Shown: piece by piece, positions 54,266-63,315 of the stretch
Layout: each line of letters starts with the position of its first letter
Numbering within the stretch: the stretch's first letter is position 1
Source: Streptosporangium canum
GTDB lineage: Bacteria > Actinomycetota > Actinomycetes > Streptosporangiales > Streptosporangiaceae
Assembly: GCF_900113865.1 (NCBI RefSeq)
Contig: NZ_FOQY01000021.1
Location: 62,001 to 126,000, forward strand
Direction: 5' to 3'
DNA: 64,000 nucleotides
Notes under the pieces: model-generated
What the model was told of the DNA's origin: nothing
Databases searched by the model: none
Seen by the model: the letters and a program-made list of their open reading frames with translations, nothing else
Position numbers and translations under genes: made by a program

Positions 54266-55107
54266 GCCGCCCTCCCGATGAGGCTCAGGTAGTTCTCCTC
54301 CAGCGACGGGCGCCGGATCTCCAGGCCGGGCACCGGGCCCTCGAACCTGCTGTGCAGCTCCCACGCCACCCCGGACGGGTCCGGCGTGGTCAGGACCCGC
54401 TCCCGGCCGTCCTCCAGCCAGCGGACGTGCGACTGCGCCTGTACGGCCTCCGCCAGCTCGGACGGGGTCCCGCACACGGCGATCTCCCCGCCGACCAGGA
54501 TCGCGGTCCGGTGCGCCAGCTTCTCGGCCTCGGCGAGGTCGTGCGTGGTCAGCAGCACCGTGATGCCCTCGTCGGCGGCGAGCTTCTCGATCAGCAGGTG
54601 GAACTCCCGGCGCGCCTCGGGGTCGAACCCGGTCGTCGGCTCGTCGAGGAACAGCAGCTCGGGGCGGCCCACGATGCCCAGCGCGACGTCCAGCCGGCGG
54701 CGCTGGCCACCGGACAGGCGGCTGACCCGCTGCCCGGCCTGCGCGGTCAGGCCGAGCGCGGCCAGCAGCTCGTCGGGGTCGCGGGGGTCGTCGTAGAACT
54801 CGCCGAGGTGGGCCAGGAGGTCCCTGGCCCCCCACCGGGGATGGTCGCGCCAGCTCTGCAGCACGATCCCGAGCCTGGCCCGCCATGCCTCGGTGCCCCG
54901 CTCGGGGTCCACCCCCAGCACGCTCACCTCGCCGGCCGACCGGTTCCTGAAGCCCTCCAGGATCTCGATCGTGGTGGTCTTGCCCGCCCCGTTGGGGCCG
55001 AGCAGCGTGAAGATCTCACCACGCCCTATTTCGAGGTCGACGCCTCGGAGCACTTCGGCCGCGCCGTAGTTCATCCGCAGCCCGTGGACGCTCACTGCAG
55101 TATCCAT
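54262..55107 (-). CDS. ABC exporter ATP-binding subunit
   Basis: A 281-residue ATPase: Walker A GPNGAGKTT near residues 38-46, signature LSGGQRRRLDVALGI, Walker B LLFLDEPTTGFDPEA, and switch H in LLTTHDLAEAEKL, with a C-terminal extra region (SLEENYLSLIG) common to drug exporters. The promoter carries the palindrome GTAGTAG-GT-CTACTAC at 55118-55133, overlapping the likely -10. The pair is followed by the XRE and membrane genes, so the four may form one unit. Confidence 0.93.
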   Translation of the reverse strand: MDTAVSVHGLRMNYGAAEVLRGVDLEIGRGEIFTLLGPNGAGKTTTIEILEGFRNRSAGEVSVLGVDPERGTEAWRARLGIVLQSWRDHPRWGARDLLAHLGEFYDDPRDPDELLAALGLTAQAGQRVSRLSGGQRRRLDVALGIVGRPELLFLDEPTTGFDPEARREFHLLIEKLAADEGITVLLTTHDLAEAEKLAHRTAILVGGEIAVCGTPSELAEAVQAQSHVRWLEDGRERVLTTPDPSGVAWELHSRFEGPVPGLEIRRPSLEENYLSLIGRAA

Positions 55108-55117
55108 ATGTAGAAAT

Positions 55118-55133
55118 GTAGTAGGTCTACTAC
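55118..55133. promoter_or_regulatory. Palindromic operator in the exporter promoter
   Basis: GTAGTAGGTCTACTAC has 7-bp arms with a 2-base spacer. On the minus strand TTGCTC and TACATT with an 18-bp gap could be -35 and -10, so the palindrome lies across the promoter. A likely autoregulator such as the XRE protein or an unlinked one would bind it. Confidence 0.65.
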
Positions 55134-55249
55134 GTTTTGAGCAACTCTCAATACGAAAAGCGGTACACCTGGGACAGGTGTACCGCTCCTGACCTGTGCG
55201 GATCAGAGATCGGGCGGAGGCAGGCCGGGCCCGTCCGCGGGGCCGGTGC

Positions 55250-56473
55250 TCAGCGCGGCTCCAGGATCACGGGGAAGGAGGTGACGCCCCTGACGAAGGC
55301 GTTGGGCAGGATGCGGGGGCCCTGGTCGTCGGCCCGCGCCGCCGAGCCGACCCGGCGGACGAACTCCTCGAAGAAGATCCGCAGCTCCAGTCGGGCCAGC
55401 GCGGCGCCGAGGCAGAAATGGGTGCCGAGGCCGAAGGCGATGTGGCCGCCGGGCGCGCGGGTGACGTCGAAGACGCCGGGGTCGTCGAAGACCGACGGAT
55501 CCCGGTTGGCGGAGCCGTACATCAGCAGGACCTGCTGGCCCTCGGAGATCTCCTGACCCCGCAGGACGGTGTCCCGGGTGGCGGTCCGGCACATGTTGAG
55601 GATCGGGGTGGTCCAGCGGATGAACTCCTCGACCGCGTCGCCGATCAGCGCCGGGTTCTCCCGCAGCCTCCGCCACTGGAGGGGATGCTCGATCAGCGCG
55701 TCGATCGCGGTGGCGATGACGGTCCTGGTGGTCTCGGCGCCGCCGTCCAGCAGCAGCAGCGCCTCGTTGGCCAGGCGGTCGTCGTCGTAGCCGGGCTGCC
55801 GGCTCCAGGCCGAGATCAGGTCGTCGTGCGGGCATCCGCGCCGCTCGGCCGCCAGGTCCAGCACGGCGGTCGCGAACTCGCCGGCCGCGACGGCGGCCTC
55901 GTGGGTGACGTATCGCAGGCCGCCGCCGGCCACGATCGTCGTCTCCGACCAGTGGACCAGCTCCGGCCAGAGCTCGTCGGGGAAGCCCAGCAGCCAGCCG
56001 ATCATCCGGCCCGGCAGCGGGGCGGCCAGCGCCGGGACGGCGTCCACGGCGCGCCGGTCCAGGGCGTCGTCGATGAGCTCGGTGACCACGGCCCGGATCC
56101 GGTCGGTGTATCTCTCCGCCACGTAGCGCGGGGTGAAGCGCTTGTAGACCAGGCGGCGGCGCTCGGCGTGCTCGGGGTCGTCCAGCCCGATCATCGACGG
56201 GTCGCTGGGGAGCTGCGGGCGGTAGCCGCCGGTGTTGGTCCAGAGCTTCGGGGCCCGCTCGATCGCGGAGACGTCGGCGTGCCGGGAGACGCCCCACAGG
56301 CCGTTGCCCGCGTCGAAGTGGACCGGCGCGTGCTCGCGCAGCCAGGCGTAGACCCGCCAGGGGTCGCCGGCGTACATGTCGCCGTCGAGCAGGTCGATCC
56401 CGGCCGGGTCGAGCGCCGGTGCCGCGGCGCGCGGTGCGGCCGGCCGGTCCTCCTCGGGGAAGGGGGCGTTCAT
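55250..56473 (-). CDS. Cytochrome P450
   Basis: A 407-residue soluble bacterial P450, oxidising an unknown substrate with ferredoxin-supplied electrons. The heme-ligand motif is FGLGTHFCLGAALARLE with Cys near residue 354, the ExxR motif is in EEFIRW..R-type sequence (LIGDAVEEFIRWTTP has E-x-x-R), and the I-helix is LLLLDGGAETTRTVIA with oxygen-binding Thr. ATG 56473 has GGAGGT 5 bases upstream. It precedes no ferredoxin gene. The CaiB-type CoA-transferase lies 140 bases upstream on the same strand, so steroid or acyl degradation is possible. Confidence 0.94.
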   Translation of the reverse strand: MNAPFPEEDRPAAPRAAAPALDPAGIDLLDGDMYAGDPWRVYAWLREHAPVHFDAGNGLWGVSRHADVSAIERAPKLWTNTGGYRPQLPSDPSMIGLDDPEHAERRRLVYKRFTPRYVAERYTDRIRAVVTELIDDALDRRAVDAVPALAAPLPGRMIGWLLGFPDELWPELVHWSETTIVAGGGLRYVTHEAAVAAGEFATAVLDLAAERRGCPHDDLISAWSRQPGYDDDRLANEALLLLDGGAETTRTVIATAIDALIEHPLQWRRLRENPALIGDAVEEFIRWTTPILNMCRTATRDTVLRGQEISEGQQVLLMYGSANRDPSVFDDPGVFDVTRAPGGHIAFGLGTHFCLGAALARLELRIFFEEFVRRVGSAARADDQGPRILPNAFVRGVTSFPVILEPR

Positions 56474-56613
56474 CGGCACCTCCCGGCCGGACGCGGCGCG
56501 GGGCGGGCGACGCCGACGGCCGTCGCGGCGCGAATGACGAGATCATGCATGGTCAGCTCCGGAACCTCGGGGGACTGCGGGGCGTTCGCGTCAGGTCACG
56601 GCGGAGCCTTCCA

Positions 56614-57747
56614 TCAGGCGAGCACTCCCGCCGCGCGCAGCTTGGCGGCGGCCTCGTCGGACAGTCCCCAGGAGGACAGGTCCGCCAGCCGGGTCGCGGG
56701 GGAGAGGTCCTGCCCGGCCGCGCCGAGCAGGCGCGGCGCGGGCGCGGGCTGCCGGACGCCGCCGACCTCGACGAACGCGCCGCGGGCCCTGTTGTGCGGG
56801 TGGTCGGCGGCCTCGGCCATGTCCAGCACGGGGGAGACGCACGCGTCCGAACCCTCGAATACCGCCTCCCACTCGGCGCGGGTCCTGGACCTGAACGCCT
56901 CGGCCAGCCGCTCGCGCAGCGCGGGCCACTGGGACCTGTCGCCCCGGTCGGGCAGGTCCTCCAGGCCCATCAGCGTGACCATCTCCGTCCAGAACTGCGG
57001 CTCCAGCGCGCCGACCGCGAGGAACTTGCCGTCGGCGGTCTCGTAGGTGTCGTACATGGGCGCGCCGGTGTCGAGCAGGTTGGTCCCGCGCGGGCCCCAG
57101 AAGCCGCTCTGGACCCCGTGGTAGAACATGGCGAACAGCGTCGCCGCCCCGTCGACCATGGCCGCGTCGATCACCCTGCCCTCGCCGGTCCGCTCCCGTT
57201 CGATGAGCGCCAGCAGCACGCCGTACGCCAGCATGAGGCCGCCGCCGGCGAAGTCGCCGAGGATGTTGATCGGCGGGGTGGGCCGGTCGCCCTCGCGGCC
57301 CAGCATCGACAGGACGCCGGAGATCGCGATGTAGTCGATGTCGTGCCCGGCGGTCGGCGCCAGCGGGCCCTCCTGGCCCCAGCCGGTCATCCGCCCGTAG
57401 ACCAGGCGCGGGTTGACCTCGTGCAGGTCGGCGGGGCCGATGCCGAGCCGCTCGGCGACCCCCGGCCGGAAGACCTCGATGACCACGTCCGCGTTCCTGG
57501 CCAGCTCCTTGAACGCGGCCACGCCCTCGGGTGACTTCAGGTCCAGGCCGACCGTCCGCTTGCCCCGGTCCATCACGTCGGCGCGCGGCTTGTCCCCCGC
57601 CGCGGTGACGGCGCCGACGCGCTCGACCCGCAGCACCTCCGCGCCGTGGTCGGCCAGCATCATCCCGGCGAACGGCCCGGGGGCCAGGCCGGCCAGCTCA
57701 AGCACGCGGACTCCGGCCAGCGGGCCCTTCCTGGTCACGCGCTCCAT
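56614..57747 (-). CDS. CaiB/BaiF family CoA-transferase (alpha-methylacyl-CoA racemase-like)
   Basis: A 377-residue class III CoA-transferase. The family start KGPLAGVRVLELAGLAPGPFAGMMLADHGAEVLRVER is complete, with the catalytic Asp region in AGHDIDYIAISGVLSMLGR and GDFAGGGLMLAYGVLLALI. The pattern suggests alpha-methylacyl-CoA racemase or a related transferase, acting on branched or steroid side chains. ATG 57747 has GAGGAG at 6 bases. It is divergent from the protein kinase and upstream of the P450, with which it may form a catabolic pair. Confidence 0.92.
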   Translation of the reverse strand: MERVTRKGPLAGVRVLELAGLAPGPFAGMMLADHGAEVLRVERVGAVTAAGDKPRADVMDRGKRTVGLDLKSPEGVAAFKELARNADVVIEVFRPGVAERLGIGPADLHEVNPRLVYGRMTGWGQEGPLAPTAGHDIDYIAISGVLSMLGREGDRPTPPINILGDFAGGGLMLAYGVLLALIERERTGEGRVIDAAMVDGAATLFAMFYHGVQSGFWGPRGTNLLDTGAPMYDTYETADGKFLAVGALEPQFWTEMVTLMGLEDLPDRGDRSQWPALRERLAEAFRSRTRAEWEAVFEGSDACVSPVLDMAEAADHPHNRARGAFVEVGGVRQPAPAPRLLGAAGQDLSPATRLADLSSWGLSDEAAAKLRAAGVLA

Positions 57748-57947
57748 CGACATCTCCTCGGGTGCGGTCTCGACTCTAGCCGGGCACGGCTCACACAAAC
57801 AAGCGCTTGGTAACAAGCGGCCTTCCCTCGAGCCAAGTAGAACAACATTCGGCTTTCTGTGGCAAGACATCCGGCATGGGGCCGCGTGGCGCTTGGGTGT
57901 TATGGGAAACTTGCGCGTTATCTGAATGGGGACCTAGGGGTTGCGCG

Positions 57948-59543
57948 ATGACATATCCGCACAGTGAACGGATGGTCGCTGGGCGTTACCGACTGCTGCG
58001 GGAGCTCGGCCGGGGCGGCATGGGCGTGGTGTGGGAGGGATACGACACGCTCCTGGACCGGCCGGTCGCGGTCAAGGAGGTGCTGCTCCCGCCGAACCTC
58101 GCCCCGGCCGAGCACGAGCGCCAGCTGACCCGCACTTCGCGAGAGGCCAGGACCGCGGCCCGGCTCAACCACCGGGGCATCGTGGCGGTCTACGACGTGG
58201 CCGAGCAGGACGGCCGCCCTTGGATCATCATGGAGCTCGTCAGGGCCCGCGGCCTGGACGAGGCCGGTCCGCTCCCGGTCCAGCAGGTCGCCGACATCGG
58301 CCGCCAGGTGCTGTCGGCGCTCCAGGCGGCCCACGAGGCGGGAATCCTGCACCGTGACGTCAAGCCCAGCAACATCCTGCTCGCCCCCGACGGCCGGGCC
58401 GTGCTGACCGACTTCGGCATCGCGACCGTGGAGGGCGACACCTCGCTGACCCAGACCGGCATGGTCACGGGCTCGCCCAGCTTCCTGCCGCCGGAACGCG
58501 CCACGGCCGACGCGGCGGGCCCCTGGTCCGACCTGTGGGCGCTCGGCGCCACCCTCTACGCCGCGCTGCTGGGCCACGGCCCCTTCGAGCGCACCACCGC
58601 CATCGCCACCCTCGGCGCCCTCCTCACCGAGGAGCCCGACTTCAGCCGGGTGCCCCCCGCGATGCGGGAGGTGCTCGAGGGCATGCTCCAACGCGACCCC
58701 GCCCACCGGCTGACCCTCCAGCAGGCCGACGCGCTCCTGGCGGAGGTGGGCGGCGACCCCGCGGCGGCGCCCCGCCGTACCGAACGGCACCGCAGGCGGG
58801 ACGCGCCCACCTCGGCGATGCCCGCCCCGCGGCGCAGGCGGGACCGCGGCCGCGGCCGGATCCCGCTGATCGTGGCCGCCGTGGTGGTCCTGGCCGGCGG
58901 GGGAGCGGCGGCGGCCGTGGCGATGACGCAGTCAGAGCCGCCGAGTCCCCCGCAGGCCGGCCCGGTCTCGGACACCTCCACCGTCGACGCCGTGGCCACC
59001 GCGACCGAGCCGCCGAGCGAGTCCCCCACCCCCAGGCCGTCGAGGAGCCGTACCGCCGTCGCGGAGGGGCAGCAGTGGAGGCAGTGGCAGGCCAAGCCCC
59101 CGGAGAACTGGTCCATCCGGTATCCGGCCGGCTGGAAGGGCGACTGGGCCGCCGAGACGGGCTACACCCAGTGGCTGCGCCGCGATGGAGGCGCGCACAT
59201 GTCGGTGGAGGCGCTCCCCGGCCCCCACGACAGCCTGGAGTCACTCCAGGAGACCGTCAGGACCGACGCGGCGCAGTGGAGCGAGATCGACGCCGACGAC
59301 GTCACGCGCGTCCCCCTGGCCTACGGCACCGGCCTCCAGTGGGAGTTCACCTGGACGATGAAGGACAGCGGCGGCGTGCCGTGGGCCCGTCCCGGAATGA
59401 CCTACCACGAGATCCGCCGGTTCATCGGGGTCGGCGACACGGTCATGGTGCTGAGCTGGACCACCGCCGAAGCCGAGTGGAAGAGCCAGCTGAACAGCAT
59501 GAACCAGGTCTTCAAGAGCTTCCAGCCGCGCGGGGGCGAGTGA
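57948..59543 (+). CDS. Transmembrane Ser/Thr protein kinase (Pkn-like)
   Basis: A 531-residue receptor-type kinase. The catalytic domain has P-loop ELGRGGMGVVWEG, the Lys in VAVKEVL, HRDVKPSN near residue 135, DFGIAT near 155 and the SFLPPERA activation region. A basic Pro/Arg-rich linker, one membrane helix (IPLIVAAVVVLAGGGAAAAVAM, about 305-326), a Thr/Ser/Pro stalk and an extracellular domain (RYPAGWKGDWAAETGYTQW... PGMTYHEIRRF) follow; no PASTA repeats. ATG 57948 follows AGGGG. It precedes the D-2-hydroxyacid dehydrogenase by one base. The ligand is unknown. Confidence 0.94.
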   Translation: MTYPHSERMVAGRYRLLRELGRGGMGVVWEGYDTLLDRPVAVKEVLLPPNLAPAEHERQLTRTSREARTAARLNHRGIVAVYDVAEQDGRPWIIMELVRARGLDEAGPLPVQQVADIGRQVLSALQAAHEAGILHRDVKPSNILLAPDGRAVLTDFGIATVEGDTSLTQTGMVTGSPSFLPPERATADAAGPWSDLWALGATLYAALLGHGPFERTTAIATLGALLTEEPDFSRVPPAMREVLEGMLQRDPAHRLTLQQADALLAEVGGDPAAAPRRTERHRRRDAPTSAMPAPRRRRDRGRGRIPLIVAAVVVLAGGGAAAAVAMTQSEPPSPPQAGPVSDTSTVDAVATATEPPSESPTPRPSRSRTAVAEGQQWRQWQAKPPENWSIRYPAGWKGDWAAETGYTQWLRRDGGAHMSVEALPGPHDSLESLQETVRTDAAQWSEIDADDVTRVPLAYGTGLQWEFTWTMKDSGGVPWARPGMTYHEIRRFIGVGDTVMVLSWTTAEAEWKSQLNSMNQVFKSFQPRGGE

Positions 59544-59544
59544 G

Positions 59545-60525
59545 GTGACATGGAGGGTGCTGGCGCTGCCGCCGCTTCCCGGGGAGGCGCTGCGCGGTCT
59601 GCTCGGGCCGCTGGGCGAGCGGGTCGAGGTGTCCGTCCCGGCCCGCCGCGACCGGGAGGCCCTGCTCGCCGCCCTGCCGGAGGCCGAGATCGTGGTCGGC
59701 GACTGGAGCGGCGGGCTCGCGCTGGACGCCGAGGCCGTCCTCGCCGCCCCGCGCCTGGCGTTCGTGCAGCAGCCCTCGGTGGGCGTGGACGGCCACGACC
59801 TCGGCGCGCTGGCCGCCGCCGGAGTGCCGCTGGCCAACACCGCGGGAGTGAGCGCCATCGCGGTGGCCGAGTGGTGCTTCGCCGCCGCGCTCGCGCTGTC
59901 GAGGCGGCTGCTCGACGCCGACGCCGCGGTCCGCGCGGGCGGCTGGCCCCAGCTCGACCTCGGCCCCAGGGAGCTGTACGGCTCGCGGGTGGGCATCGTC
60001 GGCTTCGGCCCGATCGGCGAGGCGTGCGCCCGGATGTTCGACGGCTACGGCTGCGAGGTGTCCTACTGGACGCGGCGCCCCCGCGAGGTGCCCTACGCCT
60101 ACCAGGAGCTGGAGGCGCTGGTCGCCGGCTCCGACGTGCTCGTGGCGGTGATCGCCCTGTCGGAGGAGACCCGGGGCCTGATCGACCCGTCCCGGATGCC
60201 CGCGGGATCGCTGCTGGTCAACGCCGCCCGCGGGGGAGTGGTGGACCAGGCGGCGCTGCTGTCGGCCCTGGAGTCCGGGCACCTGGGCGGTGCCGCGCTG
60301 GACGTTTTCGAGACCGAGCCGCCGCCGCCCGGAGACCCGCTGCGCCACAGCGCCCGGGTGCTGCTGTCGCCGCACGTGGCCGGGGTGACCCCGCAGTCCA
60401 CCGGCCGCCTGGTCCGGTGCGTGCTGGACAACCTGCGGGCCGCGGTGGAGGGACGTCCGGTGGCCAACGTGCTCAACGGGGTGGACCCGGTGGTCCGGCG
60501 TCGCCCCGAGGACGGAGGTCCGTAG
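59545..60525 (+). CDS. D-2-hydroxyacid dehydrogenase family protein
   Basis: A 326-residue NAD(P)-dependent dehydrogenase of the 2-hydroxyacid group. The cofactor motif GSRVGIVGFGPIGEACARMF, ARGGVVDQAALLSALESG and the catalytic His in LSPHVAGVTPQSTGRL are in place. Substrate (2-oxoacid, glyoxylate or phosphoglycerate-type) is not known. GTG 59545 starts one base past the kinase stop, so the pair is translationally linked; what links signalling to this reaction is unclear. A hairpin (60544-60568) follows. Confidence 0.92.
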   Translation: MTWRVLALPPLPGEALRGLLGPLGERVEVSVPARRDREALLAALPEAEIVVGDWSGGLALDAEAVLAAPRLAFVQQPSVGVDGHDLGALAAAGVPLANTAGVSAIAVAEWCFAAALALSRRLLDADAAVRAGGWPQLDLGPRELYGSRVGIVGFGPIGEACARMFDGYGCEVSYWTRRPREVPYAYQELEALVAGSDVLVAVIALSEETRGLIDPSRMPAGSLLVNAARGGVVDQAALLSALESGHLGGAALDVFETEPPPPGDPLRHSARVLLSPHVAGVTPQSTGRLVRCVLDNLRAAVEGRPVANVLNGVDPVVRRRPEDGGP

Positions 60526-60543
60526 AGTTTTCGCGCGTTTAAC

Positions 60544-60568
60544 GTGTCCCGTCTGGCTCGCGGGACAC
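60544..60568 (+). terminator. Hairpin after the dehydrogenase gene
   Basis: GTGTCCCG (60544-60551) and CGGGACAC (60561-60568) form an 8-bp stem with a 9-base loop, 19 bases past the stop. TATAAC near 60575 may be the -10 element of the next operon. Confidence 0.5.
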
Positions 60569-60627
60569 CCGGGATATAACGTGCGAGGGGCGATCTTTAC
60601 TATGAAGGGCTCTGGGGGTGAGGTCCT

Positions 60628-61995
60628 GTGCAACAGATGACACAGATGTCGGCGCATCGGCGCGCCGTCGAGCAGATCAGGGAGTCCTACGCCGCGATTC
60701 CCGAGGACGCGGTGCCCCGGCTGGCCAAGGCCACGACCAACCTGTTCCGCTTCCGGGACGGCGCTTCCGGAGCGAAGCTGTCGGCCCGGGACCTGGACCA
60801 GGTCATCGAGGTGGATCCGGTCACCATGACCGCCGAGGTCCAGGGGATGACCACCTACGAGCACCTGGTGGACGCCACACTCGCGCACGGGCTGATGCCC
60901 TACGTCGTGCCGCAGCTCAAGACGATCACGCTGGGCGGCGCGGTGACCGGGCTGGGCATCGAGTCCACCAGCTTCCGCGACGGGCTGCCGCACGAGTCGG
61001 TCGAGGAGTTGGAGATCCTCACCGGCGACGGCCGGATCGTCGTGGCACGGGACGACAACGAACATCGCGAGCTGTTCCGTGCCTTTCCCAACTCCTACGG
61101 CACGCTCGGTTACGCGCTCCGGATCCGGATCAAGCTCAAGCCCGTCCAGCCGTACGTCCGGCTGACCCACATCCCGTTCGGCGACGCCGACAAGTGCATG
61201 ATCGCCATGAAGGAGATCTGCGAGCGCGGCGAGCACGAGGGCGAGCCGGTCGACTTCGTGGACGGCACGTTCTTCGGTCCCGGCGAGCTCTACGTGACCG
61301 TCGGCCGGTTCGCCGAACGCGCGCCCTACCTGTCTGACTACACCGGCATGCGCATCTACTACCGGTCGATCCAGACCAGGACCCGCGACTGGCTGAGCAT
61401 CCGCGACTACCTGTGGCGCTGGGACACCGACTGGTTCTGGTGCTCGCGCGCCTTCGGCGTGCAGGGGGCGCTGGTGCGCTCGCTCATGCCGCGCAAGTGG
61501 ATGCGCTCCGACGTCTACCGCAGGCTCGTCGGCCTCGACCGCAAGTACGGTGTGATCGCCCGGGTGGACCGGTGGCGGGGCCAGCCCGTCCAGGAATCGG
61601 TCATCCAGGACATCGAGGTGCCCGTCGAGCGAGGTGCGGAGTTCCTGGACTTCTTCCACGACAGAGTCGGCATGACGCCGGTGTGGATGTGCCCGCTGAA
61701 GTCCACCGGCGAATGGCCGCTCTACCCGCTGGAGCCCGGACGGCTCTACGTCAACTTCGGCTTCTGGGGCACAGTCCCCCTGCCCCGGGGCCAGTTCGAC
61801 GGGTACTACAACCGTCTCATCGAGAACAAGGTGCACGAGCTCGACGGGCACAAGTCGCTGTACTCGACGTCCTTCTACTCCCGAGACGAGTTCTGGCGGT
61901 TTTATAACGGAATCGCCTACTGGCCAGTCAAACGGGCATACGACGCGGGTGGCCGGTTGCTCGACCTCTACGACAAGTGTGTGCGGGGGCGTTAG
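60628..61995 (+). CDS. FAD-binding oxidoreductase of 10-methyl fatty acid synthesis (TmsA/BfaA-like)
   Basis: A 455-residue FAD-linked oxidase of the DWF1/24-sterol-reductase type. An FAD-binding PCMH region is seen in LDQVIEVDPVTMTAEVQGMTTYEHLV, PYVVPQLKTITLGGAVTGLGIES, and the C-terminal half has conserved VRLTHIPFGDADKCMIAMKE and LYPLEPGRLYVNFGFWG. Immediately downstream (12 bases) lies a cyclopropane/methyltransferase gene. Such pairs are established for tuberculostearic-type synthesis: the methyltransferase makes 10-methylene and this reductase saturates it to a 10-methyl acyl chain. GTG 60628 follows GGGGGTGAGG. Confidence 0.9.
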   Translation: MQQMTQMSAHRRAVEQIRESYAAIPEDAVPRLAKATTNLFRFRDGASGAKLSARDLDQVIEVDPVTMTAEVQGMTTYEHLVDATLAHGLMPYVVPQLKTITLGGAVTGLGIESTSFRDGLPHESVEELEILTGDGRIVVARDDNEHRELFRAFPNSYGTLGYALRIRIKLKPVQPYVRLTHIPFGDADKCMIAMKEICERGEHEGEPVDFVDGTFFGPGELYVTVGRFAERAPYLSDYTGMRIYYRSIQTRTRDWLSIRDYLWRWDTDWFWCSRAFGVQGALVRSLMPRKWMRSDVYRRLVGLDRKYGVIARVDRWRGQPVQESVIQDIEVPVERGAEFLDFFHDRVGMTPVWMCPLKSTGEWPLYPLEPGRLYVNFGFWGTVPLPRGQFDGYYNRLIENKVHELDGHKSLYSTSFYSRDEFWRFYNGIAYWPVKRAYDAGGRLLDLYDKCVRGR

Positions 61996-62007
61996 GAGGT
62001 TGATTCT

Positions 62008-63267
62008 GTGAAACTCGCAGAAATCTTCGAAAAGGTCATAGGGCCCGAGGCGGACATCCGGTTCGCCGCCTATGACGGCAGCAAGGCCGGTCCGCCGAGT
62101 GCGGACATCAGCATCGAGGTGAAGTCCCCGGCCGCGGTGGCCTACCTGGCGCAGGCCCCTGGGGAGCTCGGTCTCGCCAGGGCCTACGTGTCCGGCCATC
62201 TCGACGTCCAGGGCGACATGTACAACCTGCTGTCGCGGATGTGGTCGCTCACCATCAACGACATCCCGACGAGCGAGAAGCTCGCCGCCATCCGCGCTCT
62301 CGGCATCAAGCCCCTGCTGATGCGGGTGCCGCCGCCTCCCCAGGAAGTACGGCGCAGCATGCTGGCCAAGATGGGCAGCAGGCACGCCAAGCAGCGCGAC
62401 GCCGAGGCGATCCACCATCACTACGACGTCTCCAACAGGTTCTACGAGTGGGTGCTCGGCCCGTCCATGGCCTACACCTGTGCGGTCTTCCCCAGCGAGG
62501 AGTCCACGCTGGAGGAGGCGCAGCACGCCAAGTTCGACCTGGTCGCCAAGAAGCTGGGTCTCAAGCCCGGGATGCGGCTGCTGGACGTGGGCTGCGGCTG
62601 GGGCGGCATGGTCATGCACGCGGCCCGCGAGTACGGCGTGAAGGGGCTGGGGGTCACCCTCTCCCGGCAGCAGGCCGAGTGGGCGCAGAAGGCCATCGCC
62701 GAGGAGGGGCTGGGCGACCTGGCCGAGGTCCGCCACATGGACTACCGGGACGTCAAGGAGAGCGGCTTCGACGCCGTCAGCTCGATCGGCCTGACCGAGC
62801 ACATCGGCAAGGAACAGCTGCCGTTCTACTTCCGGTTCCTGTACGACAAGCTCACCCCCGGCGGCCGGATCCTCAACCACTGCATCACCCGGCCGACCGG
62901 CACCGAGAAGACCATCAACGCCGGCGGCTTCATCAACCGCTACGTCTTCCCCGACGGGGAGCTGGAGTCGGTCGGCTACCTGGCCCGGCAGATGGAGGAC
63001 CTCGGTTTCGAGATCCGCCACGAGGAGAACCTGCGCGAGCACTACGCCCAGACTCTCCGCTACTGGTGCGCCAACCTCGACGAGCACTGGGACGAGGCGG
63101 TCGAGGAGGTCGGTCAGGGCACGGCCAGGGTCTGGCGACTCTACATGGCCGGCTGCGTGGTCGGCTTCGAACGCAACAAGATCCAGCTTCACCAGATCCT
63201 CGGTGTGAAGCTCGACTCCCAGGGCGCGGCCCACATGCCGCTGCGCCCCTCCGTCGACTGGCCCTGA
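62008..63267 (+). CDS. SAM-dependent methyltransferase of 10-methyl fatty acid synthesis (Cfa/UfaA1-like, TmsB/BfaB-like)
   Basis: A 419-residue cyclopropane-fatty-acyl-phospholipid-synthase family enzyme that methylates the double bond of an unsaturated phospholipid acyl chain with SAM. The SAM motif is LLDVGCGWGGMVMHAARE, and the family's IHHHYDVSNRFYEWVLG and SIGLTEHIGKEQLPFYF motifs are intact. GTG 62008 follows AGGAGG. It partners with the upstream FAD reductase. A bidirectional hairpin lies between its end and the next gene. 10-methyl branched acids are diagnostic of several actinomycete genera. Confidence 0.93.
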   Translation: MKLAEIFEKVIGPEADIRFAAYDGSKAGPPSADISIEVKSPAAVAYLAQAPGELGLARAYVSGHLDVQGDMYNLLSRMWSLTINDIPTSEKLAAIRALGIKPLLMRVPPPPQEVRRSMLAKMGSRHAKQRDAEAIHHHYDVSNRFYEWVLGPSMAYTCAVFPSEESTLEEAQHAKFDLVAKKLGLKPGMRLLDVGCGWGGMVMHAAREYGVKGLGVTLSRQQAEWAQKAIAEEGLGDLAEVRHMDYRDVKESGFDAVSSIGLTEHIGKEQLPFYFRFLYDKLTPGGRILNHCITRPTGTEKTINAGGFINRYVFPDGELESVGYLARQMEDLGFEIRHEENLREHYAQTLRYWCANLDEHWDEAVEEVGQGTARVWRLYMAGCVVGFERNKIQLHQILGVKLDSQGAAHMPLRPSVDWP

Positions 63268-63281
63268 TCCTCACCCGGTAA

Positions 63282-63315
63282 TACGGCCCGCGCCCTTCAC
63301 GGGACGCGGGCCGTA
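63282..63315. terminator. Bidirectional hairpin terminator
   Basis: TACGGCCCGCG (63282-63292) pairs with CGCGGGCCGTA (63305-63315), an 11-bp stem with a 12-base loop, between two convergent genes. It overlaps the last codons of the minus-strand gene. Confidence 0.7.

Noticed and set aside
59512-63234. Very long minus-strand ORF (1240 codons) opposite the kinase/lipid genes
   Set aside because: It is antisense to well supported genes; its Gly/Arg/Asp/His-rich product is typical of GC-rich shadow frames.
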